Source: DATAGF01 sp963834875
GTDB taxonomy: Bacteria; Actinomycetota; Thermoleophilia; Miltoncostaeales; Miltoncostaeaceae
Length of the DNA: 64,000 nt
Direction of reading: 5' to 3'
NCBI GenBank assembly: GCA_963834875.1
Contig: CAWIDG010000024.1
Span: 296,736-360,735 of the forward strand
Made by a program: the position numbers and the translations under genes. Shown here in pieces: positions 47,913-59,016 of the stretch (positions are counted from its first letter, which is position 1; every line of letters begins with the position of its first letter). Under the pieces are notes generated by a model. It saw only the letters and a program-made list of their open reading frames with translations, had not been told where the DNA came from and ran no database searches.

Positions 47913-48278
47913 GTGGTGGAGCTGCTGATCGCCTGGACCGTCGCCTGGGCCGCCCTCGCGCTGGCGGGCGCCGCCGCGGTGGCCCTGGCGGTGCGGGGCG
48001 CCCGGCGCCGCTCGCGGGCCCGGGCCGAGCGGGTGCTCGACGCCCTCGCCGGCGAGGCCTGCGCCGCCCTCGCGCAGGACGACTCCTCGCGCCGCACCGC
48101 CCGCGCCATCGCCCGCTACGACCGGGCCCAGCAGCTGGTCGCGGCGGCGCGGACCTGCCGCGAGCTGGAGGCCGCCGTGGCGCGCGAGCACCTTCGCCTG
48201 GCCGCCTGGGAGCTGGCGGGCCGGGGGCTCGAGCGGGTGCGGGCGCTGCTGCCCGCGGGCGCCGCCGTCCGCCGGTAG
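47913..48278 (+). CDS. Single-pass membrane protein, unknown
   Basis: 121 residues from GTG 47913. One hydrophobic helix (residues ~4-26), then a strongly Arg/Ala-rich cytoplasmic coil. Lies 18 bp after the protease gene and 7 bp before the next, so likely co-transcribed. No family recognised. Confidence 0.55.
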   Translation: MVELLIAWTVAWAALALAGAAAVALAVRGARRRSRARAERVLDALAGEACAALAQDDSSRRTARAIARYDRAQQLVAAARTCRELEAAVAREHLRLAAWELAGRGLERVRALLPAGAAVRR

Positions 48279-48285
48279 CCGGAGC

Positions 48286-48897
48286 GTGTCGGGCGAGAGC
48301 GACGCGGCGCTCGCCGCGGCCCTCGCCGAGGCCGCCGACGACCTGGCCCAGCGCGGCGACCCGCTCGCGCTCGGGCGGCTCGACCTGCGGGACGCCCTGG
48401 TCCGCCGGCTGCGCCGCCACGTCGGCCTCATGACCGTGGTGATCCCGGAGGACGCGGCCCGCCTCCGCGGCTGGCCCGACGGCCTGGCGGTGGTCAACAT
48501 CGGCGTGCGCGGACGCATGGCGGGGCGCCAGCGCGCCGTCGCCTGCTGCGCGTGGTGGTCCGGCGAGGAGGAGCGCCGGCGCTCGGTGGCAGGCGCCTGC
48601 CGGATGGCGAGCGCCTCTCGCGACCGCGTCGGCGACGGCTACGTCGTGGCGGGCGGCCCGCCGGGCGCCTGGGAGGGCGACGGGCCCGAGCGGCTGCTCT
48701 TCCGCGACGGCGAGCGCGCGACCCTGCCGCTGCTGCGCGACGCGGGGGTCGCGCGGGTCGCCGAGGGCGCGGCGCTCGTGCCCGGCCGCCTGCGCACCGT
48801 CGCGGTGGCGCGCGAGCCGCTCGGGCCGACGGCCGCCCGCTGGGAGCTGCGGGCGGCCCGGATCGAGCCGGCCGGGGGCGACCTGCAGGTCGGCTGA
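48286..48897 (+). CDS. Soluble protein, unknown
   Basis: 203 residues from GTG 48286. Mixed alpha/beta pattern with a central block (GLAVVNIGVRGRMAGRQRAV) and a C-terminal section rich in LLRDAGVARVAEGAAL. Two Cys occur as AVACCAWW, plus one later. No signal peptide. The gene follows the two membrane-protease genes; function not recognised. Confidence 0.5.
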   Translation: MSGESDAALAAALAEAADDLAQRGDPLALGRLDLRDALVRRLRRHVGLMTVVIPEDAARLRGWPDGLAVVNIGVRGRMAGRQRAVACCAWWSGEEERRRSVAGACRMASASRDRVGDGYVVAGGPPGAWEGDGPERLLFRDGERATLPLLRDAGVARVAEGAALVPGRLRTVAVAREPLGPTAARWELRAARIEPAGGDLQVG

Positions 48898-48928
48898 CCC
48901 GCCGGGTCCGCTGGCACACTGGGGCCTC

Positions 48929-50547
48929 GTGCCCTTCCCGCGTCCGCGACGGCCCGACGTCCTGATCGCCGCGAGCGCCGCCGCGCTGGTGGTCGTCGTC
49001 GTGCTCGCGGTGCTCGCGGCGCGGGTGCTGGCCCCGGACGACGCCCGCGTGCCCGCCGGCGTGTCGATCGCGGGCATCCCCGTCGGGGGGCTCACCGCCG
49101 CGCAGGCCGAGCGGGCCGTCGCCGCGCGCGCCGAGCCGCCGCCGCGCGAGGTCGAGGTCACCCTGGCCGGCGAGCCGGGCTTCCCGGTGCGGATCCCGTT
49201 CGCCGAGCTCGCGCCCACCCCCCGCGCCAGGCTGGCCGTCCAGGCCGCGATGCGGCAGCCGTCCGTGGCCGACCGCTTCCTCAGCGAGATCGGCGTGCGC
49301 GAGCGCACCCGCGACCTCCCGCTGCGCTACCGGCCCGACCCGGCCGCCCTCGACGCCCGGGTCGCCGCCCTCGCCGCCCAGCTCGACCGCCCCGCCGTCC
49401 CCGCCAAGGTCGTTGTTCGTTCAAGCAACCTCGAGATCGCCGCGTCCGCGGACGGGCGCGCGGTCGACCGGCCCGAGCTCCGGCGGCGCCTGGCGAGGCT
49501 GCCGCGCCGGGTCGAGGTCCCGGTGAGCGTGCTGCCGCCGGCGGTGAGCGACGCGGCGGCCCGGCTCGCCTACGCGCGGGCGTCGGCGCTGGCCGACGTC
49601 CCGGTGGCGGTGCGCGGCGCCGGGCGCGAGGCGTCGATCACGCGCCGGCAGCTCCTCGACGCCCTGCGCTTCGACGCCCGGCGAACGGCGCCATCGGCGT
49701 GAGCCTCGACCGCAACGCGATCGCGGCGGCCGTCGGGCCGGCGTTCGCGGGGATCGTGAGGCCGGCGTCCTCGGCGACGTTTGCGATCTCCGGGACGCGG
49801 GTGGCAGTCGTGCCGTCGCGCGAGGGCCGCCGCCTGGACGCCGAGGCGATCGCGCGGCGCATCGAGCGGCGGCCGGCCGCGGGCGCCGTGAGGGTCGCGC
49901 TGGCGCCGATCGCCCCCGAGCGCAGCACCGCCGACGCCCAGCGGATGCGCATCCGCGAGCTGGTCGGCCAGTTCACGACCCCGCACGCCTGCTGCGAGCC
50001 GCGCGTGACGAACATCAGCCGGGCGGCGGCGATCCTGGACGGGCAGATCATCCCCGCCGGCGCGACCTTCTCCCTCAACACCGCCCTGGGGGAGCGCACG
50101 CGCGCCCGGGGCTTCGTCTCGGCGCCCCAGATCGGCGAGGGCGGGGTGCTGGAGGACGCGGTGGGCGGCGGGGTCAGCCAGGTGGCGACCACGGTCTTCA
50201 ACGCGGCCTTCTTCGCCGGGCTGAGGATCGTCACCCACACGCCGCACGGGTTCTGGATCACGCGCTACCCGCCCGGCCGCGAGGCGACGGTGTCGTGGGG
50301 CGGGCCCGAGCTGATCGTCGAGAACGACTGGCCGGCGGCGGTCCTGGTGAAGGCCTACGACACCGGCACCTCGCTGACGGTGCTGATGTACTCGGCCGAG
50401 CTGGGGCGCAGCGTCAGCACCGAGACGATCGGCGACCCGGTGGAGGGCGCGGCGTTCTCGGTCGAGTACACGCGCATCGTGCGACAGCGCGGCGAGGTGA
50501 AGCGCGACGAGGGCTGGTCGTGGTCCTACGAGGCCCCGCCCGGCTAA
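48929..50547 (+). CDS. VanW family exported protein (frameshifted)
   Basis: About 538 residues from GTG 48929 across a break near 49,685. An N-terminal transmembrane anchor (ALVVVVVLAVLAARVL) is followed by two G5/PG-binding-like repeats (GVSIAGIPVGGLTAAQAERAV; VSLDRNAIAAAVGPAFAG) and the C-terminal VanW domain: RVTNISRAAAILDGQIIPAGATFS, FVSAPQIGEGGVLEDAVGGGVSQV in outline, FPGHHP-type motif replaced by HTPHGFW. VanW-domain proteins are linked to the cell envelope; role here unknown. Confidence 0.85.
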
Positions 50548-50556
50548 CGTGCCGGT

Positions 50557-51309
50557 ATGGACAGCCTCAGCGACGCCTTCCCGGTCGTGCAGGCGTTCGA
50601 GGACGAGGTCATCCGGGCCGGCTTCCGCCCGGCCCAGATGGTGCTCGTCGCGTTCCTGGTCACCTTCGGCTGCGTGCGCCTCTACACCCACGCCGTGCGC
50701 GAGGGCCGCGGCCCGGGGAACCTGTCGGTGCGCGGCCAGCGGGTGCACCACATGGTGCCGGGGATCTTCCTGCTCCTCGTCTCGGGCTTCATCGCCGTCA
50801 GCGCCGAGGACGACTCGCTGCCCTGGTACCTGTGGTGGCTGCTGCCGACCGCCTTCGGCGTGGGGGCGGCGCTGGTGCTCGACGAGTTCGCGCTCTGGCT
50901 CGAGCTGCGCGACGTCTACTGGACCGAGGAGGGCCGGCGCTCGATCGACGCCGTGATCATCGCCGCCGCGCTGATCGCCATGGTCGCCCTGGGGGCGCCG
51001 TTCTGGGGCACGGTCATCTCGGGCGCCGACCCGGCCGGCGGCTTCCTGATCGTGGCCTACCACTTCCTCAGCGTGGTCTCGGCCCTGGTGTGCCTGGCCA
51101 AGGGCAAGTGGATCATGGGCGTGATCGGGTTCCTGCTCTGGCCGGTCGCGCTCGTCGGGGCGCTGCGCCTGGCGCGGCCGCGGTCGCTGTGGGCGCGGCG
51201 GATCTACGAGGACGACAAGATGGCGCGGGCCCGGGCGCGCTACCCCGCCGAGCGCGAGGCGCCCGCCGGCCCGTCCCGGCCCGGGACGACGGTGGCGGGG
51301 GCGCGGTGA
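50557..51309 (+). CDS. Polytopic membrane protein, unknown
   Basis: 250 residues from ATG 50557. Five to six hydrophobic helices, a GQRVHHMVPGIFLLL motif (paired His next to a helix) near residue 62, and a cytoplasmic tail rich in Arg/Ala. The HHxxPG motif looks conserved-family-like but I cannot name the family. Its stop overlaps the HD-domain gene (GTGA). Confidence 0.6.
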   Translation: MDSLSDAFPVVQAFEDEVIRAGFRPAQMVLVAFLVTFGCVRLYTHAVREGRGPGNLSVRGQRVHHMVPGIFLLLVSGFIAVSAEDDSLPWYLWWLLPTAFGVGAALVLDEFALWLELRDVYWTEEGRRSIDAVIIAAALIAMVALGAPFWGTVISGADPAGGFLIVAYHFLSVVSALVCLAKGKWIMGVIGFLLWPVALVGALRLARPRSLWARRIYEDDKMARARARYPAEREAPAGPSRPGTTVAGAR

Positions 51310-51878
51310 GCCGGGTCGCGAAGGCCGCCGCCTACGCGGCGCGCCTCCACGAGGGCCAGACCCGGCGCGGCACGGAGGCGCCGAAGATGGCCCACGTCCT
51401 CGGGGTGACCGCGAACGTGCTCGAGGACGCCGGCCGCAACGGCGCGATCGACGAGGACGAGGCCGTCGCCGCCCTCCTGCACGACGCGGCCGAGGACGGC
51501 GGCGGGCGCGCTCGGATCGACGAGATCCGCGAGCGGTTCGGCGGACGGGTGGCCGAGATCGTCGAGGCGCTCAGCGACAGCCTCGAGGGCGAGCCGCCGC
51601 CCTGGCGCGCCCGCAAGGAGGCCTATCTCAGGGACCTGGCCGACGAGGACCGGCCCAGCGTCCTGCGGATCTCGCTGGCCGACAAGCTCGACAACGTGCG
51701 GGCGATCGTCGCCGCCCACCGGCACCAGGGCGACGCCTTCTGGGAGCGCTTCCACTCCCTCGACGACACCCTCTGGTACTACGGCTCCCTGGCCGACATC
51801 TTCTCCCGCAAGCTGCCGGGGCCGATGGCCGAGGAGCTCGAGCGCTCGGTCGCCCGCCTGCGGGGCACGGCGGTCTAG
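51306..51878 (+). CDS. HD-domain phosphohydrolase (SpoT/Mesh1-like)
   Basis: 190 residues from GTG 51306. Guanosine-3',5'-bispyrophosphatase-type HD domain: HEGQTRRGTEAPKMAHVLGV near residue 15, LLHDAAED near 58 (HD pair), EALSDSLEG, and KLDNVRAI near 138. Short, with no synthetase, TGS or ACT domain, so a small alarmone hydrolase or related phosphohydrolase is likely. Confidence 0.8.
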   Translation: MSRVAKAAAYAARLHEGQTRRGTEAPKMAHVLGVTANVLEDAGRNGAIDEDEAVAALLHDAAEDGGGRARIDEIRERFGGRVAEIVEALSDSLEGEPPPWRARKEAYLRDLADEDRPSVLRISLADKLDNVRAIVAAHRHQGDAFWERFHSLDDTLWYYGSLADIFSRKLPGPMAEELERSVARLRGTAV

Positions 51879-51885
51879 GGGCGGC

Positions 51886-52756
51886 TCAGGCCGGCTCGTC
51901 GCGCTCGCGGAGGAAGCGCTCCAGCTCCTCGGCGAGCTCGTCGCCGGTGGGCAGCGGGCCCTCGTCGCCCTCGCGGCCCTCCTCGGCGGCCTGCTCGAGC
52001 TGCTCCACGAGGCGTGCGCAGGCGCGGCTCGGCCTCCACCGCCCGGGACACCTGGGCCTCGAAGGTGCGGGCCGCGGACTCCAGCTCGTCCAGGTCCAGC
52101 TCGACCCCGCCGACGCGCTCGAACGCGCGCAGCAGGGCCAGGGTGCCCTTGGCGTTGGTGATGCCGGCGGCGTAGTGCGAGACCGGCGCCCACAGCGAGA
52201 CGGCCTCGCGGCCGCGCTCGATGGCCGCCTGGTGGAGCACGCCGACGATGCCGGTGGGGCCGGCGTAGCTGGGCGTGCGGAAGCTGAGCTCGGCGATCAG
52301 GCCCTCGTCGGAGGCCATCCCCGTCAGGCGGATCGGCCGCGTGTGGACGACGTCGGCCAGCAGCGAGCCGAGCGTCACGACGCGCGTGACCCCGAGGGCG
52401 TCGGCCGCGTCCAGGACCGTCGTGCAGAAGGCGCGCCAGCGGAACGAGGGCTCGGCGCCCGCCACCAGCACGAGGTCGTGCGGCGCGTCGGCCGTGCGCG
52501 CGGCGAGGATCTCCACCTCGGGCCAGACGATCGGGGCGTTGCCGCCCGAGGTCAGGTCGACCAGCGGCCGCGTGGCCTGGAAGTCGTAGAACTCCTCGGG
52601 GTCGATCGCCGCCACCCGCCGGGCGCCCAGGCGGTCGCCGAGGAAGCCGACCGCGCTCGAGGCCGAGGCGCCGGCGTCGTTCCAGCCGCCGAAGGCCGCC
52701 ACCATGACCGGGCCGCGGAGGTCGTCGGGCCGCTCATCCCAGGACAGGGGGTCCAT
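51886..52756 (-). CDS. PAC2 family protein (frameshifted)
   Basis: About 290 residues from ATG 52756. PAC2 (proteasome-assembly-chaperone-like) blocks: VMVAAFGGWNDAGASASSAV near residue 18, FYDFQATRPLV near 60, SYAGPTGIVGVLHQAA near 165, LWAPVSHYAAGI near 190. A break near 52,018 precedes the acidic C-terminus (LEQLEQAAEEG to LRERDEPA), ending at TGA 51886. Actinobacterial PAC2 proteins are often near proteasome or Mpa genes; none is present here. Confidence 0.85.
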
Positions 52757-53011
52757 GGAGGGATGGTGACAGGTGGCGCGGCTGCCCGGGCCGCCGCGCG
52801 TCCGGGCGGCCCCGAGGGGCGGGGCTACCCGGCCGCCTCCAAGCGCCTCGAGCGCCTCGCGGGCGGCCTGCATGCGCTCCCACGCGCGCCGCTCGGCCGT
52901 CTCGTAGTCGGCCTGGGTGGCGTAGATGTCCGAGTTGCGCGACACGGCGAGGTAGTCGCTCACCGCCCGCTCGAGCTCGGCGGCGGGGTCGTGGAGGACT
53001 GCTGCGCTCAT
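52757..53011 (-). CDS. Small helical protein upstream of PAC2, in frame with it
   Basis: ATG 53011 has a GGAGGGGG site 6 nt upstream. The first ~60 residues (HDPAAELERAVSDYLAVSRN, YETAERRAWERMQAAREALE) form two amphipathic helices. The frame then continues through low-complexity Arg/Pro residues into the PAC2 ATG with no stop, so either PAC2 has this N-terminal extension or a small gene lost its stop to an indel near 52,830. The latter is preferred. Confidence 0.45.
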
Positions 53012-53158
53012 CGGGTACCCCCTCCGGGTTGCGTGGATAGGGATACGTCCATCGGCACGATGGAGATCTCCCTTGAGCGAGGGTGCCAGGTCCGTCCGGC
53101 GCCCGCCCTTGGCCCTGGGGCCAATCGATTCCGCGCTGATGGGTACTGTCCGTCCACG

Positions 53159-53667
53159 ATGACCTACAACCGAGTCGCCGATCGCGAGGAGACCGAGGCC
53201 GAGCGCCTGGACCGCCAGCTCGAGGAGCTGCTGCAGGAGGTCCGCGTCGCCGTCCCCGGCGTGCAGGTCCTGTTCGCCTTCCTCCTGACGGTCCCCTTCA
53301 CGGCGGCCTGGGACAAGACGACCGGCCTCCAGCAGGACGTCTACTTCGCGACCCTCCTGCTGACCGCGATCGCCACCGCGCTTCCTGATGGCCCCGACGG
53401 CCATCCACCGCATCCTCTTCGAGCGCGGCGAGAAGGGTTCATCGTCCAGCATCGCCAGCGGTCGACTGCATCGCCGGCCTCGCGGCCCTGGCCCTCGCCG
53501 TGGCCCTCGCCGTCTTCCTGGTGACCGACGTCCTCTTCGACATCACCGCCGCCGCGATCGCCGCCGGCTGCATCTTCGGCTTCACGGTGGGGCTGTGGTA
53601 CGTGCTGCCGCTGGGCCGGCGCTTAAGTCGAGAAGGGTCGGAATTAGGCCGCGATAGTCCCGACTGA
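53159..53667 (+). CDS. DUF6328 membrane protein (frameshifted)
   Basis: About 168 residues from ATG 53159: ETEAERLDRQLEELLQEVRV then FAFLLTVPFTAAWDKTT, helix, TAIHRILFERGEK, and two further helices (LAALALAVALAVFLVTDVL; IAAGCIFGFTVGLWYVL). This is the four-helix DUF6328 pattern common in actinobacteria. At least two breaks lie near 53,385 and 53,436-53,460. The end at TGA 53667 overlaps mcrC by 24 bp in convergent orientation. Confidence 0.75.
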
Positions 53668-54879
53668 GTCGTCGCGCCGTGCGAGTCGCCGCACATGCTC
53701 GGCGAGGCGTCCAATCTCGATGAGGATGGCGTCCGGGGCACCGCTCAGCTCTAGGGTCCGGACGTCGAGCTGCGCTCCGAGGTGGCGGACGCTGTGTGCC
53801 ACGGGCTGGCCCTCACCCGCCGCGTAGACGAGCAGGCCCCGGTCAGCCCGGCTGCCACGACGTACGCGAGGAGTTGGTAGAGGTCGGCGTGCTCCCCGCG
53901 AGCTCGGTCCGCTTGTACTTCACGTCGCCGACGAAGCATGCAGCCGGCCTCCCTCCCACCAGGAGATGTCCGGCTTCAGCCGGACGCGTCCCCGCCTCGA
54001 TCGAGCGAGTGACCGCGCGACCCTGTGCCGGCAACGTCCGCTCGGTGAGGCCGAGCGCCTCGCGCAACGCGGCCACGACGAAGTCCTCGAAGACCCGGTT
54101 CATGTCGATCAGGAAGGCGGACGCCGCACGCTCCCGTGCCGAGATCGAGCGAGGTCGCCCGAAGGATGAGCCGCGCCAGCTCGACCGATCGGCCGGTAGT
54201 GCTCGTTGAGCCGCGTGTAGCGGATCTCCGGCAGGCGGCGCGAGTCGTAGTGAACTCGGCTGACGTACGCGCTCAGGGCCAGCTCGTGGACGCCCGAGCG
54301 GCCGGCGGGTCGTCGTGGCGGCGGATCGCGCAGCCGTCCGAGCGCGACCGACGCTGCCTTGAGCAGCCGGTTCTCCTCGATGTCCTCGGTGAACTCGTCG
54401 AAACGCGACCTCGACCGGCGGCAAGCGCCCGAAGCGACGCGCAGCTGGTCGTCGAAGCGGAGGCGACCGCGCACGGTCGGCAGCGTCTCCTCCTCCGTCC
54501 GGTAGCCCTGCAGACGCCCAGCCGAAGGCCTCGGCGCGCCTGGCGAGCGAACGCCGGGATGCACGCCGCCTCGACCAGCCTCGTCGTGCTGCGGCAAGTC
54601 GCGGCTGCTCCGGCCGCCAGGTCGGTGGCAGCGGGCAGTAGGAGAGCAGGAACAGGACCCGGTCGAGCGCGATCTTCGGCTCGATGACGATCGCAGCGCT
54701 CGCCGAGATCGATCGCGCCGACGTGCGATCCGGGCCGTCAGGTCGTAGCATCGTCCGCTCGGCCGCTCGACTCGGAGCGAGCCGTGACGACCGGACGAGC
54801 CGCGGCAGGTCGTCGCGCTCGTCAGCGAGAGCGCGATCGGCACGGCCGCGTACTCACTCAGCGTCAGCGAGCGCGTCAC
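53644..54879 (-). CDS. mcrC: McrC, nuclease subunit of McrBC (many frameshifts)
   Basis: About 410 residues from GTG 54879. N-terminus TRSLTLSEYAAVPIALSLT; EPKIALDRVLFLLSYC block near residue 100; C-terminal PD-(D/E)xK core: NRVFEDFVVAALREALGL, LKPDISWWEGG and VGDVKYKR, with the catalytic Asp and Lys present once local frames are followed. Ends DDSVGTIAA at TAA 53644. Together with McrB it cuts DNA bearing modified cytosine. At least eight single-base frame changes; no catalytic residue is lost. Confidence 0.8.
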
Positions 54880-57800
54880 CGTCCTCGTCCGCGCGCGCTG
54901 TCCTCGGCCTGGGCTTCGGAGCGCGTTCGAGCTGGAAGCGCTCCAGCTCCTGCTCTCGCCGAAGAAGTGCTCGCTCGAGGTCGGGAGAATGGCGTGCTCC
55001 CAGATCAGCGCCGACCCACCCTCGTCGAGGTCGTCGCGCATGAAGTGGCTGGGACCGATCGCGAGGTGCTCCTCGCCGAGCTGCGCGTTCGCCCGGTCCA
55101 CGACGTCGGCGACCCAGAGCGATCTCCGGCTTGTTCGCTGGCGAGCCAGCGCCGCAGCAGGCCCTCGACCGGCGGCTCGTCGGGGAAGAACGGGACGAAG
55201 TAGAAGCGCCGCCGCAGCGCCGCGTCGACGAGCGCGATCGAGCGGTCGGCGGTGTTCATCGTCCCGATGATCCAGAGGTTCTCGGGCAGCCGAAGCGGCT
55301 CGTCGCGAGTACTGGAGCGTCGATCTCCTCGTCGCGGTACTCGAGCAGGAAGTAGAGCTCGCCGAAGACCTTGGCGATGTTGCCCGGTTGATCTCGTCGA
55401 TCGACGAGCACGTAGCGTCGCCTCGGATCGTTCTGCGCGGCGCGTCCGCGATCCGCTTGAGCGGGCCCGGCGACGAGCTCGAACCCGGCTGGCCGTCCTC
55501 GGCGCGCGGCCGATAGCCCTCGACGAAGTCCTCGTAGGCGTACGACGGATGGAACTGCACCAGCCGCACGTTGCTGGGCTCGACCCGCCAGGGTCTCGGC
55601 GAGCTTGCGCGCGACGTAGGTCTTGCCGGTGCCGGCGGGCCGTAGAAGATCACCTGGCGCTTGCGCTTGAGGAGGCGCGCGATCCGCCCGACGTCCTCTC
55701 TGCTGAAGAGGAGCTCATCGGCGAGCGTGTCCAGCGGCTTCAGCCCCTCTTCGTCCTCGTCCAAGCCATCGTCCGTGGTCACCGAGGTGGGCCCATCGAG
55801 GGCAGCGACCTCGGCTCGATGGGCGACAGGTCCGAGACAGTGAGGAGAGTGCGAAGCGCGCGGTGGAGAGCCGGGGCGGCCGCGCGCTCAGAGCCTCCCG
55901 GCTCCCCGGCGCCTCGAGGTTCTCCCACGTCACGGGATGCCGGAGGGCGGCGCGGGGGTCGCCGTCCTTCCATTCAGCTGCACCGCCGTGACCCGAGCGA
56001 CGTACAGCTTGTCCCTTCGGGGTGAGCACGAGGTCCCCTGGCGCGATCTCGAGGAAACGGAGCACGATGCCGGCTCCACGCCCGAGCTGCGCCTCCGAGT
56101 CGCCCGGACCGGCACGACGCAACTCCTCCTTCACCTGGTCCCGTGTCGCATCCATGGGAATGGGCTGCGCGTCTCTCCAGCCGATAGAGACGAAGCCCTC
56201 ACGGAACCAGTCGGCAACATGTGCGGCCGTAGTTGTTCGCCCCGCGCACGAGCCAGGCGTGCTCGCCGGCCGGGGCGGCGATGCCCTCCTGGTAGGCGAG
56301 GAACGCCTCTCGCTCGCTTTCAGGCCAGGACTCGGGAGGCTCCCCGCTCGTGATCCACCAGGCGATCCCCTGTGCGTCGAGCCGGTCGCGCAAGTCAACC
56401 CCTCGCAGCAGAAGGCGGATCCGAAGCTCGTCGAGGAGGTCGAGGAAGGCCGAGAACCGGGCGGTCAGCTTCTCCCCGTTCGTGGCCTCCGTGGAGAACC
56501 GGTCAACCACGGCCTGCACCTCTGCCGGGTCGAGGACGCGGGCGGCTCCAATCCTGCGACGGACCAAAGCGCTCGCTCAGCGAACGCGGACACGGCCCCT
56601 CGCTGACCCCAAGCGCCTCCGCGAGGCCTCGGAAGGTCGGTAAGGAGCATCGTCGTCGAGGGATCGACGCTCTCTGCGTCTCCGAGGCCGACCCTTCCCC
56701 GAAAGCGGACCCATGGCGTGTGCGATAGACGCGGAAAGCGCGTCGGCGTCGCGACCAGCGAGGAGATACGAGCCGAGCGCCAGCTTGTTGCTGGGAGAGA
56801 TCTCGGTTGGGAGGCCATCGATGAAGCTGGCGAGACTGGCTGCGCCAGTCGTCCTCTGCGCCAGCGAGGCACGAGGAGCTGCGCGCGTCTGCTCGGGATC
56901 ATCGGCCGCCCAATCCAGAAACGTCCCATGGGCGCGCCAGTCGGTGAGGTTGTTCGGAGGTCCGAACGCCTTCTTCAGCGCGTCCATCCAGTCGGGACGA
57001 TCCTCGGCGGCGGCCTCCCCTGCCTCGGCGACCTTGCCCGCGATCTCGAGCTTGTAGTCGCGCTCTATCTCGTCGAAGCCGTCGGTCGTGTAGACGCGCT
57101 CGGCCCAGTCGAGGAAGGCGCTCCACTCATCCTGGCGGTCTTGCCTCCAGATCGGCTCCAGGCAGGATCGGTAGAACTGGAAGTCCTCTCCGAGGCGAGG
57201 CGTCAGGGCCACGCGTACGGCGCGGACCTTCGCATCGACGGACCCGGCGTTCTCGACGCCTGGGAGCCCCTGAAAGGCCGCGACGATCTGCTCCTTGGCC
57301 CCGGTCCAGACGATCGGCTCGTAGGCATCCGGAAAGAGCAGGAAGAGCAGCGCCTCCGCCTCGAAGACCGAGCGATGCTGCTCGCGCAGCGCGCACGAAG
57401 TCCTCGAAGGCATCGGGGTCCGTCGTCAGCAAGACTCGGCGCTCGTGAGGAAGCGCCTTCAGGTCGCCAGCGAGCTGGAGAATGAACCGGATCTCGACAT
57501 CGCGTCGCGCCTTCCGCACCCCGTAGGCCGCGATGCCCGACTCAAGCGCGGCGTCGAGATCGGGTGGGATCCGCACGGCTTCAGGAAGGTCCGAGAGGAT
57601 GGCGCCGATGATCTCGCGCTTGCGCGCGGCCCCGGTGTCCCGCTCGCCGAGCAGGTAGACGACGAGCACCTCGGCTGCGAGAAGAACCGCATCCGATGAG
57701 AGCCCGTCGATCTGGCGCTTGAGCTTCGTCATGAAGTCGTCCGACGACTCGTCGACCTCCATGAACCGCGCGCTGAACTCGTCGATGGCAGTCGGCGTCC

Positions 57801-57906
57801 AGACCGCGCGCCCTGGAACCAAGAGCGACCCGTCGTCGACGAGACAGTTGTCGGCAAATCGCCGGCCGCTCCGAAGAACGGCGTCGTTCACCCAGCCTCG
57901 TGCCAC
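54854..57906 (-). CDS. mcrB: McrB-type AAA+ GTPase (many frameshifts)
   Basis: About 1,020 residues from GTG 57906, chosen for the GAGGGGA site 6 nt upstream (GTG 57930 possible). Order: a long helical N-terminal domain (NCLVDDGSLLVPGRAVWT; LFLLFPDAYEPIV) as in large McrB homologues; an EVE/PUA-like specificity domain (HAWLVRGANNYG; REGFVSIGWRD; GDLVLTPKGDKLYVARVT); then the AAA+ module with Walker A GPPGTGKT (one G missing near 55,635), Walker B VIDEINRGN and the McrB hallmark MNTADRSI near 55,240. Its last 26 bp overlap mcrC. The EVE-like domain probably reads a modified base. Confidence 0.8.
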
Positions 57907-58085
57907 AACGCTTCCCCTCGTTCGGGCCACGTCTGCCGATCGTCACTACGCCGCGTAAAGGAGGCAACCTAGCGGCAGAGATGGTCGTCCTCTGCCCCGC
58001 CCCCCGTCCAGGCGGGCGTCTCTGGACCTGCGTAGAGGCTCGTACTCGATAGCGTGCGCCGCGAGAGGCAACCAAGAGGCCCTCG
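57907..58085. promoter_or_regulatory. Divergent promoter region, mcrB versus the helicase operon
   Basis: 179 bp between two divergently transcribed defence transcripts. It contains AAAGGAGG around 57956 and an AAGAGG ribosome site before GTG 58086; no convincing -35/-10 pair was identified in either direction. Confidence 0.4.
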
Positions 58086-59016
58086 GTGACGGCGGACCTG
58101 GTTCTGTGCAAGGCGGCGACGGTACGTCAGCACCTCAGGGAAAACCTGCGCCTGCTCCAGCCGTCGTTGGCGGGGCGCCCGCGGAGACCTTACACCTACC
58201 ACCGGCGGTGGCTCGCGCAGGGTGTGCTCGACGCGATCTTCCCCGGGCGCGACGGGTTCTCGTTGCGCTCGGCGAACGCCCCGTACAACGAGGTGATCCC
58301 AGTCCGTCTCGCACGCTTGGTCGATGGCTGCCGATCAGGACGACCTGATCTACCAGTTCGAGCTCGAGCTCGGAGAGCTTCGTCGAGCCGGACGCCACGT
58401 CCTTCACGGAGAGAGCTCGCCACACTTCCCGGCGACGCGCGAGTGCCCAGCGCGGGCTCGTGCTGCCCGCTCCGCCGAGCTTCTCGAGCCGCAAGTCGTG
58501 TCCCCATCGGGGAGCATCCGCGCGGCGTGGCGCGCGGTGGTCGTGGGATCAGCGCTTCGAGGCTCATCCGAACTACGCCGGGCAGCGTCTTCCTCCGGCT
58601 CGACGGCTATGGAGTTCGACGGGGACTCGCTTGCCGGCTCACGCCGGTCCACCGTCGGTTGCCGCGGGGCAAGATCTCGCCCTCATGATCGAGAGACGCG
58701 CAGCAATCAACTCGAGCGACGAGGAGCGGTCGGAGGAATCCGCCTGCTCTGCCGATGCTCCGGCCTGGTCGGTGGCTCTCGGACGAGCCACCTCAGCGCC
58801 GGAGGGCGTCATGCACTTCCCGGAATTGCGGTCGAGGCGGAGGACCGGCCCTACGCTGCGAGTTCTCGGTCGGGGTCCGACCGCGATGGGCCGACTCGTC
58901 GGTGCTTGACGTGCGCGGTGCCCGTTGCCGAGGAGGGAGCGCTGCCGTCATCGCTCCCCGAGAGGATCGGCGAGGGAAGGTGGGAGCGAGGAGGCGCCCG
59001 CGCCCGTGTCGTCTGA
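58086..59016 (+). CDS. Unrecognised first gene of the helicase-methylase operon
   Basis: About 300 residues from GTG 58086, crossing several breaks (first near 58,325). The start is well behaved in codon bias: ADLVLCKAATVRQHLRENLR, YTYHRRWLAQGVLDAIFPG, then DDLIYQFELELGELRRAG, and later FEAHPNYAG, VFLRLDGYGVRRGLACR. Frame assignment between 58,430 and 58,900 is uncertain. It ends ERIGEGRWERGGARARVV at TGA 59016, overlapping the next GTG. I recognise no family; charged, soluble, without obvious nuclease or nucleotide-binding motif. Confidence 0.45.
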
